64,000 nt of DNA from Botrytis cinerea B05.10 (taxonomy: Eukaryota > Ascomycota > Leotiomycetes > Helotiales > Sclerotiniaceae): positions 2,108,001 to 2,172,000 of the forward strand of contig NC_037315.1 of the NCBI RefSeq assembly GCF_000143535.2. The letters are read 5' to 3'. The first letter of the stretch is position 1. Every line of letters starts with the position of its first letter. The position numbers and the translations under genes were made by a program. Of this stretch, positions 1 through 12,096 are shown piece by piece. Under the pieces are notes generated by a model, which was not told the DNA's origin, ran no database searches, and was given only the letters and a program-made list of their open reading frames with translations.

Positions 1-1370
1 GCTGCAAACGAGAGCGGTTGGCACAATATTTTGATACTTAGATAATCAGATGGACGAAGATATTAACATTCTCTTAACAGAGAAAAGATTCTTTCACGCA
101 TCGTATTACAGTACGGATTTCGTGAGACTCCTGTGGCATGGCTGAATTATATATCAAAAGTACCTAGTCGGTAGGTGGGAAGGTATCGAAGAAAGGGAAA
201 TCTCAGGCAGTGGATCATTCAGGAACGGGACGACGCTGCATCTACTGGCATTGCTGATCTAAACATCAATGAAAATCTACAGGCTAGGTTAACGAGACCG
301 ATGAAAGATAATAAGACCACCATTCGCATTCACATTCACATTCACATTCATATTCATATTCACAGATTCAGAAAGACAGTTAGTTGTATGTGAACATCGT
401 CAGGAAAGAAAAATGAAGAAATTATAAGATACGAAAAGAGATTTTAATCTGTATACACGAAAAAGGCCACACACTTCATCTGAATGCTCCATTTACTTGT
501 TTTTTTGTTTTTGTTTTTTTGGAATTTTCTGTTCTCAAAAATTTCTCAACATCTTCTTGAAAAGGTAGAATAAGTAGAGTGTAACTGATCTCCCTTTCCC
601 TGTCTGTGTTGTGCCGACTAGACTACTTTACATTGATACATGCACCATATTCTGCAGCCTCTGCCGTCAAATTTTCCATTCACATCCACATACAACAGGT
701 GTTATAGCTCTCTACCAAATCTCCTCAGAAAAGAGACATGGTGGTAATTTTTGTTTCGTGTGCGCGCTCCTTCCAAACATTTGTAGCCAGTGTGAAAACA
801 TATGCAAGAGTGCCTGCGGCAAATTGATAAAAAGGCCGTAGGGATAGAGGGGCACTCTGTACCAGGAGCACGTCTCCTTCAAAATGAGTAACGAATACAT
901 AGAAGAGTTAACCAAGGTGATCGCTTCAAGGAAAGAGAGCTTTCCCGTTCGCCATATGAACATTCATCTGCCGAGAACACAACCTTTTTTTCTACCAACA
1001 GCCCCAACCCCCTCAAGAAATCCATTCATGCTTACAACAACCATCTGGAACGTAGTATTCCAACGTCCAGATATCTTCCACTTCAATAATGTAAAAACAT
1101 TAGCGACATTTATTACAAAGGAAAAGTTACCACACGAAGTACATTCAGAGATCGGATGGAGGGGGTATCTTATTGACAAATTTGTTTGAACGTTGCAAGT
1201 CGAGCGTGAGTTCGAACATCCGAGACTTAGAATAACTTGAGGGCGTGTAAAGGAAAAAAAAAAAAGTGACTACAACGATCATAAGCCGCAATTGTGGATA
1301 TGCGCGCGGAAAGAAAACAACAATATGTGCACCGGAAATTTTGTAAAAGGGAAAATCGAGACTCAAGCGC
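1..1370. other. Intergenic region downstream of the SUN gene
   Basis: No convincing gene is visible. A hexamer-like microsatellite (CATTCA units) occupies about 321-364 and creates a spurious Ile-His repeat frame. A 101-codon plus-strand frame at 884-1189 begins plausibly but has no recognisable domain and lies in the region expected for the 3' end of the SUN transcript, so it is not called. A homopolymer A run lies near 1253-1266. Confidence 0.6.
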
Positions 1371-2842
1371 CTATGATGAGAAGACGTATGTAGCGGTTCC
1401 GCCTGCGAGAACAGAGACCTGAAGGATTTGTTAGCTTACGGCCCCACATCTTATAAATAAATCCATGAACTTACGGTGCAACCTGTTGAGGACTCAACAC
1501 CATTGTTGTAGTATGTTCCAGATGAGTACGAGCATTTTCCGGAGACATCACCTTCGATAGTGATGGTGAAGTCCAAGGTACCATATGTGTTGGTTGGGGT
1601 GTTAGGGATGATTGACAACCAAGTGTTACCAGAGGCATCTTTGCCGACACCAGCATTGACAGGAGCCCAGTTACCAAGGTTTTTACCTGCTTCACCCCAT
1701 ACGCAAGCTTCAGAGGTAGAAGCTCCTTGTGGGTTGATGTAGTATTGTGCGGAAGTTGGAAGTCCTTCCCATGAGTAGTAGTTACTGGCATCTGGGCAAG
1801 TCAAGTCATAGGTTTGGCCAGGGGAGGTTGACAATGGAACCGTTTCAGCCTCGAGACCAGGGTAATCAGTACGGCAAACAGAAACAATGCTGCTGAGCTT
1901 GTTTTCAACCTTGACGGATCCAGATCCAGCAGTGCAAAGTTGCTTGGTGGTAGTTCGGGACAACTCGAGCATTCCCTTGGAGTTACAGTAAAGACCGCCG
2001 ATGGATTCACCAGTGCTTCCTTGTGCGCTAGGCCATTGAGATTTCTGGTATCCCGCTGGGCATGCATACGAGCAGAAAGCGCCTTTCACACATCCACCGC
2101 TGGTTAGTGTGTTAATGGTAACGATCGAGGAAGCAGAAGTGGTGTAGCCAGGGGTGCTTTGGATACCGATCCAGCCATCTAAACCAAGGTAATCGACAGC
2201 GATTGGGCCATACTCAGATGGGAAAGTGGAACAAGGGATTGTGCCACTTGGGAAGTCGGCCCAATTGCCGGCGCTGCTGGAGGAAGTAGAGCTGCTGGCT
2301 GCGGCGGAAGTGGAGCTGCTGGCGGAGGAGGAAGAAGCAGCAGCAGAACTGGTAGAGGAGACAGAGGCGACCGAGCTTGATTCTGAAGTGGATGATGCAG
2401 CGCTTGATGCAGCGCTTGATTTCCAAGTGTACGCAGCTTTGGTGGAAGACGAGGAGACCTCAATGAACTCTGCAGCAGCCTTGACGATCGAACTGGTGGA
2501 GGTAGCTGCGGAAGAGGTTGTAGCGGCAGATGTTGTGGGTGCAACAGATACGGGTGCAGTGTACCAGTTAGTAGCAGAAGGGGCGTCTTCGACAGCGTCT
2601 CCCACCAAAACGTATTTTCCAGATTTCAAACCATCTTGTACTTCGGCCAAAGAGATATCCTTTCCGTTAAGCATGTAGACTGTCTCGACTGGACCTGGCA
2701 TAACCTCTGTCACAGAGACAACAGCATTGTCGCGTGCGACCTTGTTTGCTCGAACTGGATGACGGTGTTGATGGTTGTGGGGTTGCGCAATCGCAACGCC
2801 GGCCACGCTGAGAAGCGCAACAGAAACTGGGGTGAACTTCAT
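1371..2842 (-). CDS. SUN1: SUN-family secreted cell-wall protein (Sun4/Uth1/Sim1 type)
   Basis: Predicted secreted glucan-associated protein of the SUN family, which acts in wall remodelling, septation and, in plant pathogens, adhesion. Two exons: 2842-1475 and 1418-1371, giving 471 aa. The 56-nt intron (1474-1419) has a GTAAGT donor, CTAAC branch site and CAG acceptor. Residues 1-19 form a signal peptide; a His-rich pro-like stretch follows, then a Ser/Ala/Thr-rich linker (about 105-195) typical of O-glycosylated wall proteins. The C-terminal SUN domain carries the family cysteine signature C-x5-C-x3-C-x24-C (starting at GGCVKGAFC). Reading through the intron would give a false C-terminus (SSWIYL). 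Splicing restores a tail ending in ATYVFSS, which looks like the conserved SUN C-terminus. Family assignment is secure; the number in the symbol is a guess because paralogues may exist. Confidence 0.93.
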
Positions 2843-2908
2843 TGTGAAGAAGTGAACTCTTGCGATATGGATAGACGAAAGGTTTCTTGGATCGGAACTT
2901 CAAAGGCT

Positions 2909-2920
2909 CTTAATATATCG
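2909..2920 (-). promoter_or_regulatory. TATA-like element upstream of the SUN gene
   Basis: On the minus strand the sequence reads CGATATATTAAGAG about 70 nt before the SUN start codon. The position is reasonable for a leader-proximal TATA element, but the call rests on sequence alone. Confidence 0.35.
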
Positions 2921-4708
2921 ACTGAATTGGACGGGATAACGAGTGAGATTGGCTTCAAAGATGACGAGAAGATATTAGCATTCCGGCCTCAGATGCGACG
3001 AAGTGACAATTCTTAATTGAAAGGCGAGGCGAAGTTGAATAGCAAAGTAGCAGCAGTGGCAGTGGCAGTAGACGCACGAGTCGACAGGGAAATGAGATTT
3101 AAATGGAGAATGGCGGGACGGTGAATAAATAACAACACGAGAGATTCGCAGCACATACCTTGACTATGGGTCTCTCCGACTTGATTCGAACGATTCACTC
3201 TAAATGAAAGGTCTGTCTGGCTAGGGGATGAAAGGGAGGGATGGAAAAGGATAGATAGTTGGACGTTAATTGATTCTGAGGAAGAGAGAAGTTCTGTTCT
3301 GTTCTGTTCTGGCGCTGAGATAAAAGTGGCGGTTCCAAATGAATGTGGTAGAGAGCTGTTTATTTTCGTGTGTGATAACGACAACAACTAACTCTCAGTT
3401 GGGAGGGAATGCTTGGAGGGGAAAACGAGGGTGGATGAGGTCTGAAGGAGTGAGAGTGAGGTGTGCGGTGTTAAAGGGCGAAGTGTCACGAATAATAAGA
3501 TGAGAAGAGCTTCCAAGGCAAAGGCAATTGCAGCAGCAGAGGATAGGAAACCCGCGGAGGACCAGGAACGAAAGCAAGAAGGGGTGAGCAGGGGGGGCGG
3601 ACCACTCAGAGCCAAGCATTGAAATTAGATTCAGGTACAGAACAATCACAGGAACCAATAGAAAGCGTCGGAACGGGGTGCGCTAAGGGGAAGATCCTAG
3701 CTTGTGCCGATGGTCAACCCCGGCCACCTTGTCACCTTGTCAGTGCTAGAGCGCGGGCTAGCCGCATCCGGCAATATATAATATCAGCGAGGAACTCCCA
3801 AACATTGAGATTCATTTTGATTTGGGGATGTGCAGCATGGGGGGAGAATGGCAGACATTGGCCTGCCCGGGCGATAATTTGGAGGAAAATGCTTTTTATA
3901 CTTTGATTGCCGGCTGTGATAGGGTCATCGATCTCTCTAATGACGGTCCAATCTTACGATGCCAGATTCTTTTATGTTTTTCTTCCCACCGACGATGGGT
4001 TTCGAGGCTTGGCTGGACGGGCAAGCGATATTTATGGGGTGCACGTCAGGATCGAGACGGTACGAGGAGAGAGAGAGGAGAGAGGGGAGGGGAGGGCAGA
4101 GAGGGCAGAGAGGGCAGAGACGGCCTCGGTGGTCTTGGTGGTCTTGGTGGTTCTATCTGCAGTCTGGACAGTGTAGGCGGAGCCAATGTGGGTGGGGGAG
4201 CAGAGATAGAACATCGGTACAGCGCCGTGCAGGACAACACAACACAGCACAGCACAGCACAGCACGCCACACTACAATTAGGAGTCAGGTTAAATAACAT
4301 GTACCAAAAGAATCCACGATATCCTCGTACGCATTTTAAATTTGGGAAAAAGGTCTGACCATTGTATCTTCGTGGCTCTGATGCTCTATTTCCATATTTA
4401 GAGCTTTTAAGCTTGATCTTTTGATTACGATTGATGAAGAGGGATGGTGTGGGCGTAGGTCGGTCGGTCGCTGGCTAGGAGACACGATAAGGAGCATTCC
4501 TCGTACATTCTGACAGCATACAGCATACAGCATACAGCACAAGCAGGTGCGCAAATGATAGAAGATAATAAATCAGACACACTACTACCGTGCTACAATA
4601 TCTACCAAAATATGCCGTATTAGCATTGAATGAAATCCCCCCTCTATGACTAAGATAAATCCTTTGGATGGATAACACGACTTGATGTAAGATTATATCG
4701 ATGGGATA

Positions 4709-4745
4709 TATTATATATTACCTATTATATATTACCTATTATATA
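4709..4745. repeat. TA-rich tandem repeat (ATTATATATTACCT units)
   Basis: About two and a half copies of a unit reading ATTATATATTACCT sit head to tail, followed by ATATAATC. This is simple-sequence DNA with no associated gene. Confidence 0.7.
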
Positions 4746-6602
4746 ATCTACCGTCACCCATCTATTAATCCATTTTACCGGAACGTTCCTACTGATCCTA
4801 CGGAAGTATACTTTCTTCCTTACTAGATAGACCTTACTAGACCTTACTAGACCCTACCACCTTACTACCTACCTGACAATCAAATCTTCAAATCTCCAAA
4901 TCTCCAAATCGTCTCTCGCTCCATCGCTCAATCCATTTGCCGTTCGTCCCATTGACAACGCCGAGTTTCATTCGTGCAATCTACAACGTGCCTTTCTGCA
5001 ACCAAGAACCAAAAATACCATCATCCCATACTGACTGCAATAAACAAAATCTCCATCTTCCAAGAGAATTCCGTGCCTGTACCCCCGAAACATCTCCACT
5101 TCATTGAACCAGAAGGAAACATTTCTACATCCGGTCTGTTCTCCCAAACCTCTAATTTCGGCTACGCCACCAGATGTGAGATGAAGAGCACGTAACCAAA
5201 GAACCACCAGCAATCCAAATCTCTCCAGCCACTCCACTGATTCTTCCCATTTCTGGAGTAGAGAACTAGCGACCTGGAAAAGCTTGGAGAAGATGGTCGG
5301 AGATCTTTCAATATTCGGTCTCGGGATATTGTCCAACCCTAGAAGCTAGAACAGAGTCCCGTGCCCTGGTTTCATCTGACCCAAGGAAGAACGAACTTCA
5401 GGGAGTGCGCGCGAGAATTGGCTCAGCTTGTACCGCTGGACCTGCGAGCGAGTGAGGGACGGAGGACAGAGGACAGAGGACAGAGGAGATCCAGCTGGTT
5501 GTTCATCTTCATCTTCATCTCCATCTCCATCTCCATCTTCGTCCCAAGGTATCTCTTCCATGCTGATTTCGGCGCAAAGTGGTAGGTGGCATCGAGACCG
5601 TTCACAAACTCAGGGGTAAGGTTATGTGATCGTTTCAACATGCTACCTCAACGGCTAAAAACAACCCTCATGATTTTGACAAGTCTCCTCCTATTCCGGC
5701 TTGACGGGCCACGATAACAGTCAATCACGATAGATAATTTTCCCATGTCGTGATCTATGATCTGGGGGGTTTTTCGAGTTATTGATTACAAGTACAGTCG
5801 TGGTTCATGACGAGTCTCAAATTTAATCTCACAACAGCATGGTGATAGTTTGTTTTCATGGTGGGGTAACAGCATGATGAATCCATGATGAATCCGTGGT
5901 GGGATCCATCATCATGCCGGTCTGTTCATGGACCGCATGACAGTGAGGGATTTGGGGTCCAGTGGTGACAGCTTGGGAATGCGTGGTAGGTAGAATGGGG
6001 GAAAGGCTGACGAAACAAGATTCAGTGAAGAATTCCGATATTCATCCTCCTCGTGTCACAACCAGAATCCAGATGATCCATCCAGCTTCAACTGCCACAG
6101 ATGTCCTGCGGCAGGATTCTCCTGTCGCGCTTTATTAATCATGGGTACGAGGCAATACTGCTCACACGGCAAGATCATACTTGTGGAGAAGCATAACTAC
6201 CATTCCCTCCAATCCTCGTTGTTCCTTGCTTGAAGGTTGCTCGGCCATTGACGTACACGGAGGCAAGAGACTGACTTCCACGTTGCCATCACAACTCCCA
6301 GCTGTTCTCGCCCGTCTGATGATGTGCGACTTTAACTTCCACATTCATCTCACATCTAACGTGGGCCAGCCAAAGTTGTTAGACAGATACGAATGCAGTA
6401 GCTCTAAATATATCTCACCACGCCCCTCCAAGAAGTTAAGAACATCCAGACCAAATCAATTCAAAATCAGATCGGCAACAACCCAATCTCAATCGCTCGT
6501 ATGAGTCGTATCCTCACATTTCATTTCCTGCATCTCATTCATAATAAATCTCAACCCCTAAGACCGCTCGCGACTCTACTAACTACCCATCAATCACTGG
6601 CG

Positions 6603-6603
<1 letters not shown>

Positions 6604-6636
<33 letters not shown>
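6604..6636. repeat. TTCTGG hexanucleotide microsatellite
   Basis: About five perfect copies of GGTTCT/TTCTGG are visible. They lie in gene-free DNA. Confidence 0.85.
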
Positions 6637-9119
6637 CTCTAATAGAAACCGGCGCAAAACGATACGGTAGAATCAACCCAATAAAGATACGGGCTGAGCC
6701 ATCTCCTTTATGCCGTTAACAACCTGTTTCCACCGCCGCTCCTTGGCATACTTTACCCCTGACTAAATCAAGGCACTGCATTGCCATTCGTTGTGTGCAT
6801 TACTACCTTTATTCATTCTCTGTGTTCTCCCTATTCATCCTTGCATTGTCGGTATAAAGTTGATGCTACGACAACAGAGTGGTGCACTTGCGAGGTATGT
6901 ATCTACAGGATTATGCCTCGAAACAAGCAATACCTACCTATGAAGTCATGGCAGTCGAAATGCTTGATGGAAAAGGAACAGATTCAGCCTCAAGTTAATT
7001 AATGAGTCGCTTCATTGTGTCGGCTTTCCCCCCCAAAAAAAATTAAAAAAAAATAAGAAAAAAAATTAAAAAAATTCAGGCCATTTCAAACATCGGATAT
7101 GACGGCCCAATGGCTGAAGGCTGTGCGTATCCGATCGGCCCGCTCACGTGCTTACTTTGCTTCCTAAATGATGCGGCTTTCTTGAGGTTCTCTTCCATCT
7201 CCCGAAAGCATCATCATCAAATCTTCTCGTCAACAACTAAGCTAAGAAAACGCAAGTGCACTGTTTGTCTTCGTCTTATCACTAGCTGTTGTAACATGAG
7301 CTCTCATGGGAATAGCCCAGCGGAAATACTCCAGCGAACTTACTTTGGGAATACATCACGCTACAATAAGCTTTCTGCTATCAACAGTGGTCCATTCGGT
7401 ACGCACCTTGCCGAAACCTACTTTATGTCATCACGTTTGTCTTGCTTAGTTTGGGGGAATCCAGTAATGTTCAAACAGCCATTCTAGCGTCACTGGATTT
7501 ATACTCATCTTGGCTATATATCACGAATTTCCACCTGAGGTATATTCGTTCAGCTGCAGGGCTCATACTGCTAGTAAAGTATATAACAAAAACTCGATCC
7601 GGATATAGAACCATCATCGTCATTTTTATCCGGAATCGTGTGATTAGTCTCTCACTATCTACATGATACACCATATGATACTTTGCTACTATCTTGTGGA
7701 AAGTAAGAAACGTGCGACAACGTTTTGTCTTATAGATTACGCATCTTACTCTTGTAAAGGAGCTACGTTATCTTTTCGATGCGACTTGAACGAAAGCAAA
7801 TCCCCAATAAAGAGGAACTTATTCCACCAAAGTCAAAAATAGAAAAGAACTGAAATCCAAAAGATAAGTTTCAGATTTGGATTTGGATTTAGATTAGAAC
7901 GAAGCGAAGTCTAATGGCTTAGCTAAACCTTGTTTTTGACTCTCATGTGTTTCATTCCTTTTACATTTATTCTCTTTTCTATTTTTTTTTTTTTTTTTAA
8001 TATTTCCTAGAACTATTTCTTCTTTATTAGGTATTTGCTTCCGTTGATACTTATACTTCTCTGACTAAAGCAGCAAATAATGTTTTTCTTACTTTTGCGC
8101 CGAATTGAATTGAATTGAATTCGAAGAAATGTGAAGAGGAAAGTGTGATTCTTCTACTATATATTCTCTTTGCTCTTCTGCAAAACTTAATGCTGTTAGG
8201 TAACTTAGGTACATACTCTATATTTATTGCAAAATCATAGGATACTCTATTCTGATAGTTGGAGAGAGAAAAAATACCCTGATAATGAATGGAACGATAG
8301 CTTAGGGCCGCGCGAGTATTCCATCACATTCCACATTCCAATCAGCATGTATCGATTTAATTCTACATTCCCCTCGTTAATGATGTTTATTTATGGTTTG
8401 ATGTTTTGACGTTTTGATTAGTGATCAAATAACAAACACAAGTAAATACACATACGGGTAAATTCTAGTGACACAACGGTTTCGGGGAATGCAGGCGGGA
8501 ATTTGTTGTATAAGGCTGGATTTTGGTGTTTGGTGGGTAGGCGGTTGTCATCGTTTGTATATAGGGCTGGGGATTAATTATGTGACTGCTGTATTAAATA
8601 GGGTCTGTGTTGGTGGATGGATGGATGAACTATGGAGTTTTGAATATGTGTGTGTGTGATTTATTTTGTATTGTACTGTGTTGTGCGGGATTTTATATAC
8701 TTTATCTGTGCTTTGGTCGTTGGGGTTAAAACAGGAATCAGGATCGATATACACATATACTGTCGATGTAGTGAACATTGATTATATTGTGACAATATCG
8801 CACACCGTGTTTTCGGGCAGTAGATGAAAGGAGTCTGAGGTGGATTGATAAAAGGAGATGAGATGGGATGGGATGGGATGGGTGGTAGGAAATAGAATGG
8901 TTGTGATGGTGATTGTGATTGTGTAGAATGGAGGATTTTTGTTTTAATTGCTGATTTGGGGAATTGGGAAAAGGGTTGGGAAAGGGGATGGGAAGTTAGG
9001 ATGATGAAAGAGAAGTGAGAAGATTAGGAAGTCATAATCTTTCGATTTGGTGAATGTTGTATTTTGTATGCGGTATGGTGTATGGTGTATCAGCAACCAC
9101 AAATCGTTTATGCTTTATT

Positions 9120-9151
<32 letters not shown>

Positions 9152-9574
9152 GCTCGAGTGAAGATGGAAGCGTAGGTGGGAGTCGGATTCATTGGGGTGT
9201 ATGATGGATAGTGGACAGTGGATAACGGACAGTGGATAACGGACGACAACGGACAACAAAACAGTGGAAGTTCTCTCCTTTGAATTCGGAAGTCGGTTGA
9301 TTCGATTCCTTAGAGATGGGTAGATTAGCTTGGAGCATCTTGTGGATCGCAAATTGGATGTTGGGTGTTGTTCTTTCTCGAGGTCGAGGGGTTGCGGGAG
9401 AGGGGTTGGGAATTAAAATATTGTGGCTTTTATATCGACCGCTCGCTCGATCTATCGATGAAGTAATGAAGTCATGAATTCATGAAGTAATAAAGTACAG
9501 AGGGATTCGTGGCTAAGTTGTAGCGAAACTCGGAATGCTTAGCTTAGTATAGTATAGTATATTATAGCATCCAT

Positions 9575-9702
9575 CGATTGATTGATTGATTGATTGATGT
9601 CCTGTTATCGTACAGAAAAGAAAATATGTCATAGTAATCATTCTCGGACTGTGTGAGTTGTTACTGGTGGATATTTATGTATGTATGTATGTATGTATGT
9701 AT
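9575..9702. repeat. GATT and GTAT tetranucleotide microsatellites
   Basis: A GATT array at about 9575-9597 is followed by a GTAT array at about 9676-9702, separated by unique sequence. Together with the CTTCGT array at about 9738-9776 they form a microsatellite cluster upstream of the orphan gene at 10257. Confidence 0.8.
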
Positions 9703-10151
9703 GCGGGTATGCGGGTGCGGGAATTGTTTTATAGTTCACTTCGTCTTCGTCTTCGCTTTGTCTTCGTCTTCGTCTTTACATGCATTCAAGTTGTTATATT
9801 GAGAATTTGAGAATTTGAGAGCAAAGTAAATCATACATTCAGGGACTGAGTCTCATATCGTATAGATTATCTGATACTGAGTCTTCTACGAGGGGTAGAG
9901 GGGTTTCGAGATGGGGGGGGGAATGGAAGGTTCGCGATGGGGCTTTTTTTTTTTTTTCTTTTTTGGTCTATGTATTTATTGTGCGAGTTTCATGCTGATG
10001 GCGGTTACTGGTTCTTATGTTATGTCTTGATCTGATTTGATGATGTGATGATTGTTTGATTGTTTCGTTGTTTTCTTCGATGGGTATTTATGTTATGTTA
10101 TTTTCATTCAAAACTATTCTATTCTATTCTATTCTTTTGGATTTATATTAC

Positions 10152-10198
10152 CCTCTCACCTCTCACCTCTCACCTCTCACCTCTCACCTCTCACCTCA
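10152..10198. repeat. Heptanucleotide CTCTCAC array upstream of an orphan gene
   Basis: About six tandem copies of CCTCTCA end 58 nt before the predicted ATG at 10257. The array is therefore in the likely leader or core promoter of that gene. Polypyrimidine tracts are common near fungal transcription starts; copy-number change here could alter the leader. Confidence 0.85.
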
Positions 10199-10256
10199 CG
10201 CCGACGAAAATCTCATCTAGTAAAAACCATTGGGATCGGGAAAAAAAAAACTCGAC

Positions 10257-11471
10257 ATGCATTCCCGAGAAGATGAAAAGATGACGGATCGTCTAGATAG
10301 AGATGTATGTATTTCGTTCATACCCTTTTGCTTTTGCTTTTACTTTTACTTTTATTCCGTGAGAGATATCTGATGTGTGTAGGACGATTCGTATTTTCCT
10401 ACTGTGGAATGGCCCTCGCAACAGTCTACCTGGCGAGCGAGCTCTAAGTCGCTGGTTTGTAGATTTGCTGGGTCTGGTGTTGCGGAGCTTGGAGAGGCGG
10501 CTGCACGGTTTGTGGAGGAGAGTGATGATAGGCCGCTTGTTTTCAGACTTGCTGGGTCTGGTGTTCTGGATTCTGGAGAAACTTCTTCACTGGTTGTGCG
10601 GGAAAAGCGTATGAAGCCGCTTGTGCATAGACCAGCCGTACATGGTTTCCTGGCTGTCGAAGAGACTTCTCCACAAGTTGTAAGGAAAACTCGAACGCAG
10701 CCGCTTGTTCTCAGACCAGCCATACCTGAAATTACTGTATTGCATGATATCGCAGAACGAAAGCCAACCATGCGACTGCAATCTACTCTTCCATATCGAT
10801 CTCGAGTTACAGACGAGTCTCGCGATTCAAGACGGAGATACAAACAGTCTTTGAGGAAGTGGATAGAACGTAAGAGACGACGCGAAGAAAGGGAGAGATG
10901 GAGTGGCAGTGATAGCCGAGAAAGCGGTCGGGTTGGAAATTCGCATCATGAAATCGATCTTGCTATCATCGAGCGAAGAATCTTGGACTCACTTTTGGAT
11001 TACAGTCACACGGTTGGCAAAGAAGAAAATGAGTTGAAAGATTTCGTTGGAAAGGAGCATACTCTTGAAGAATGGCAGGGCTGGGGTAAAATGCTAGTCG
11101 AACGAGCGGATAAAAAGAAGAAAGATTGGGAAGAGTATAGGGAGAAGAGAGAGTTGATGGATTATAGAGGTCCAAAAATCGATGGATTAATGAAGGGAAA
11201 GTGGTCACGGGAGCATCTTTTGATTCGGTCGATTTATTATTGTCTGGATAAGCTTGATAGGGTCCTTGAAGAAGCAAAGGAATGTTTGCGCAAGACTCAC
11301 TGCGAAACGAAGGAAGTCGACAGCGAAAGGGCGGAGCAAAGTGTGGCAGGGCGCGAGAAAGCACAGTTTGTAGAGACTTATTTGCGGGTTTGCATTGACT
11401 CTGATGACGATGACCCGTCGGCTATGCGACCGGCAAAGCGCAAGCATTTACCTCTCCGAATGAAGAAATGA
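10257..11471 (+). CDS. Orphan protein with three to four 28-residue tandem repeats
   Basis: No family recognised. Two exons, 10257-10304 and 10383-11471 (378 aa). The 78-nt intron has donor GTATGT, a long pyrimidine tract and acceptor GTGTAG. Without this first exon the frame has no ATG until 10611, and a start there would cut away the repeats. 10257 is the first in-frame ATG after an upstream TAA. Residues 40-123 hold three head-to-tail 28-residue units with the pattern LVxRxAxxGxxxxxEtsxxVVrexRxxP, and a degenerate fourth unit begins at about 124. The DNA repeat (84 bp, from 10452) is still visible between units 1 and 2. The rest is charged: an Arg/Glu-rich stretch (about 155-190), then a helical Lys/Glu-rich region with many Trp and Tyr, and a basic C-terminus ending RMKK that suggests nuclear location. 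The gene is followed by another orphan in the same direction. Confidence 0.7.
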
Positions 11472-12096
11472 AGAACAGTCACGCGTGCTAGTACTGGCGA
11501 TGGGGATGCGTAGACTAGGCCGAACGCTGAGGATTCTAAGAATATTGATACAGAGTGCAAGCACAGTTTATGGATGTGGGAGATACCAAGGCTTGGGAAC
11601 GAAAATTTCGAGAACTGTTGGGAGGCATGAAATATGTAGTCAGATGAACAACCGAGGATCAGGAGTGAAAATAGATTTAACACTTAGAATTTCACGAGGC
11701 ATGGAAATAAGAAAATTATTTGGGCGTGCATTGTCGTGAATCACTTGGGCTAACGATTTGGATTGTATAGTTTCCTTCTTGATGTAGAATGAAGCTGAAA
11801 TCTGTTTCAAAATTAAGATGGGAAATTATGCCGTGCTTTCTATGATAACCCTTCAGATCTTCCAGATGAAAATTCCATTCTGCTCTTCGTCCTATCCCGC
11901 AAGATTGCCTGGACGTTGCTGGAAGATTGAATGTACTACGAATTCTAAAGTCTGAAATAGAACCAGTAACAAATCTCGAAGGCTCAATATCAATCTTGAT
12001 TGTTCTTCCATCCAAATAGCCTCTTACTTATTTCCTATTAGCCACTTCTCCCAAACTTTCAACCATCACATCTCGCTTCTGAACATCTCTCCTAAA
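11472..12096. other. Intergenic region between two orphan genes
   Basis: No supported gene. It presumably holds the 3' end of the upstream transcript and the promoter of the 205-aa gene. The leader close to 12097 is C/T-rich (CATCACATCTCGCTTC), as is common in fungal leaders. Confidence 0.5.

Larger units (their letters stand above)
2921..10256. other. 7.3-kb gene-poor, microsatellite-rich region
   Basis: No frame here has a recognisable domain or a believable exon chain. The stretch holds many unrelated simple repeats: TGTTC units (3294-3310), purine-rich GAGAGG tracts (4060-4120), CAGCA (4236-4265), CAGCATA (4513-4540), TA-rich 17-mers (4709-4745), ACCTTACTAG (4820-4858), TTCTGG (6604-6636), A/T homopolymers (7029-7076, 7982-7998), GATGG, CTT, GATT, GTAT and CTTCGT arrays between 8870 and 9776, and CTCTCAC near 10150. 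A 122-codon minus-strand frame (5336-4968) and coding-like words near 5640-5560 were noted, but they do not connect into a gene. Confidence 0.6.

Noticed and set aside
175..393. 72-codon frame with an Ile-His repeat
   Set aside because: The repeat is the translation of a CATTCA microsatellite; there is no domain and no coding context.
884..1189. 101-codon plus-strand frame starting MSNEYIEELTKV
   Set aside because: The start looks acceptable, but the rest has no domain and overlaps the expected 3' region of the SUN transcript on the other strand.
2226..2678. 150-codon plus-strand frame rich in Glu and Ala
   Set aside because: It is the antisense shadow of the Ser/Ala-rich linker of the SUN gene.
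4968..5641. Minus-strand frames with coding-like words (for example VNGLDATYHFAPKSAWKRYL)
   Set aside because: The pieces fall in different frames, are separated by simple repeats and could not be joined by credible splice sites.
10404..10404. Non-ATG (GTG) start for the repeat orphan
   Set aside because: A small upstream exon with an ATG and good splice sites restores a normal start at 10257.
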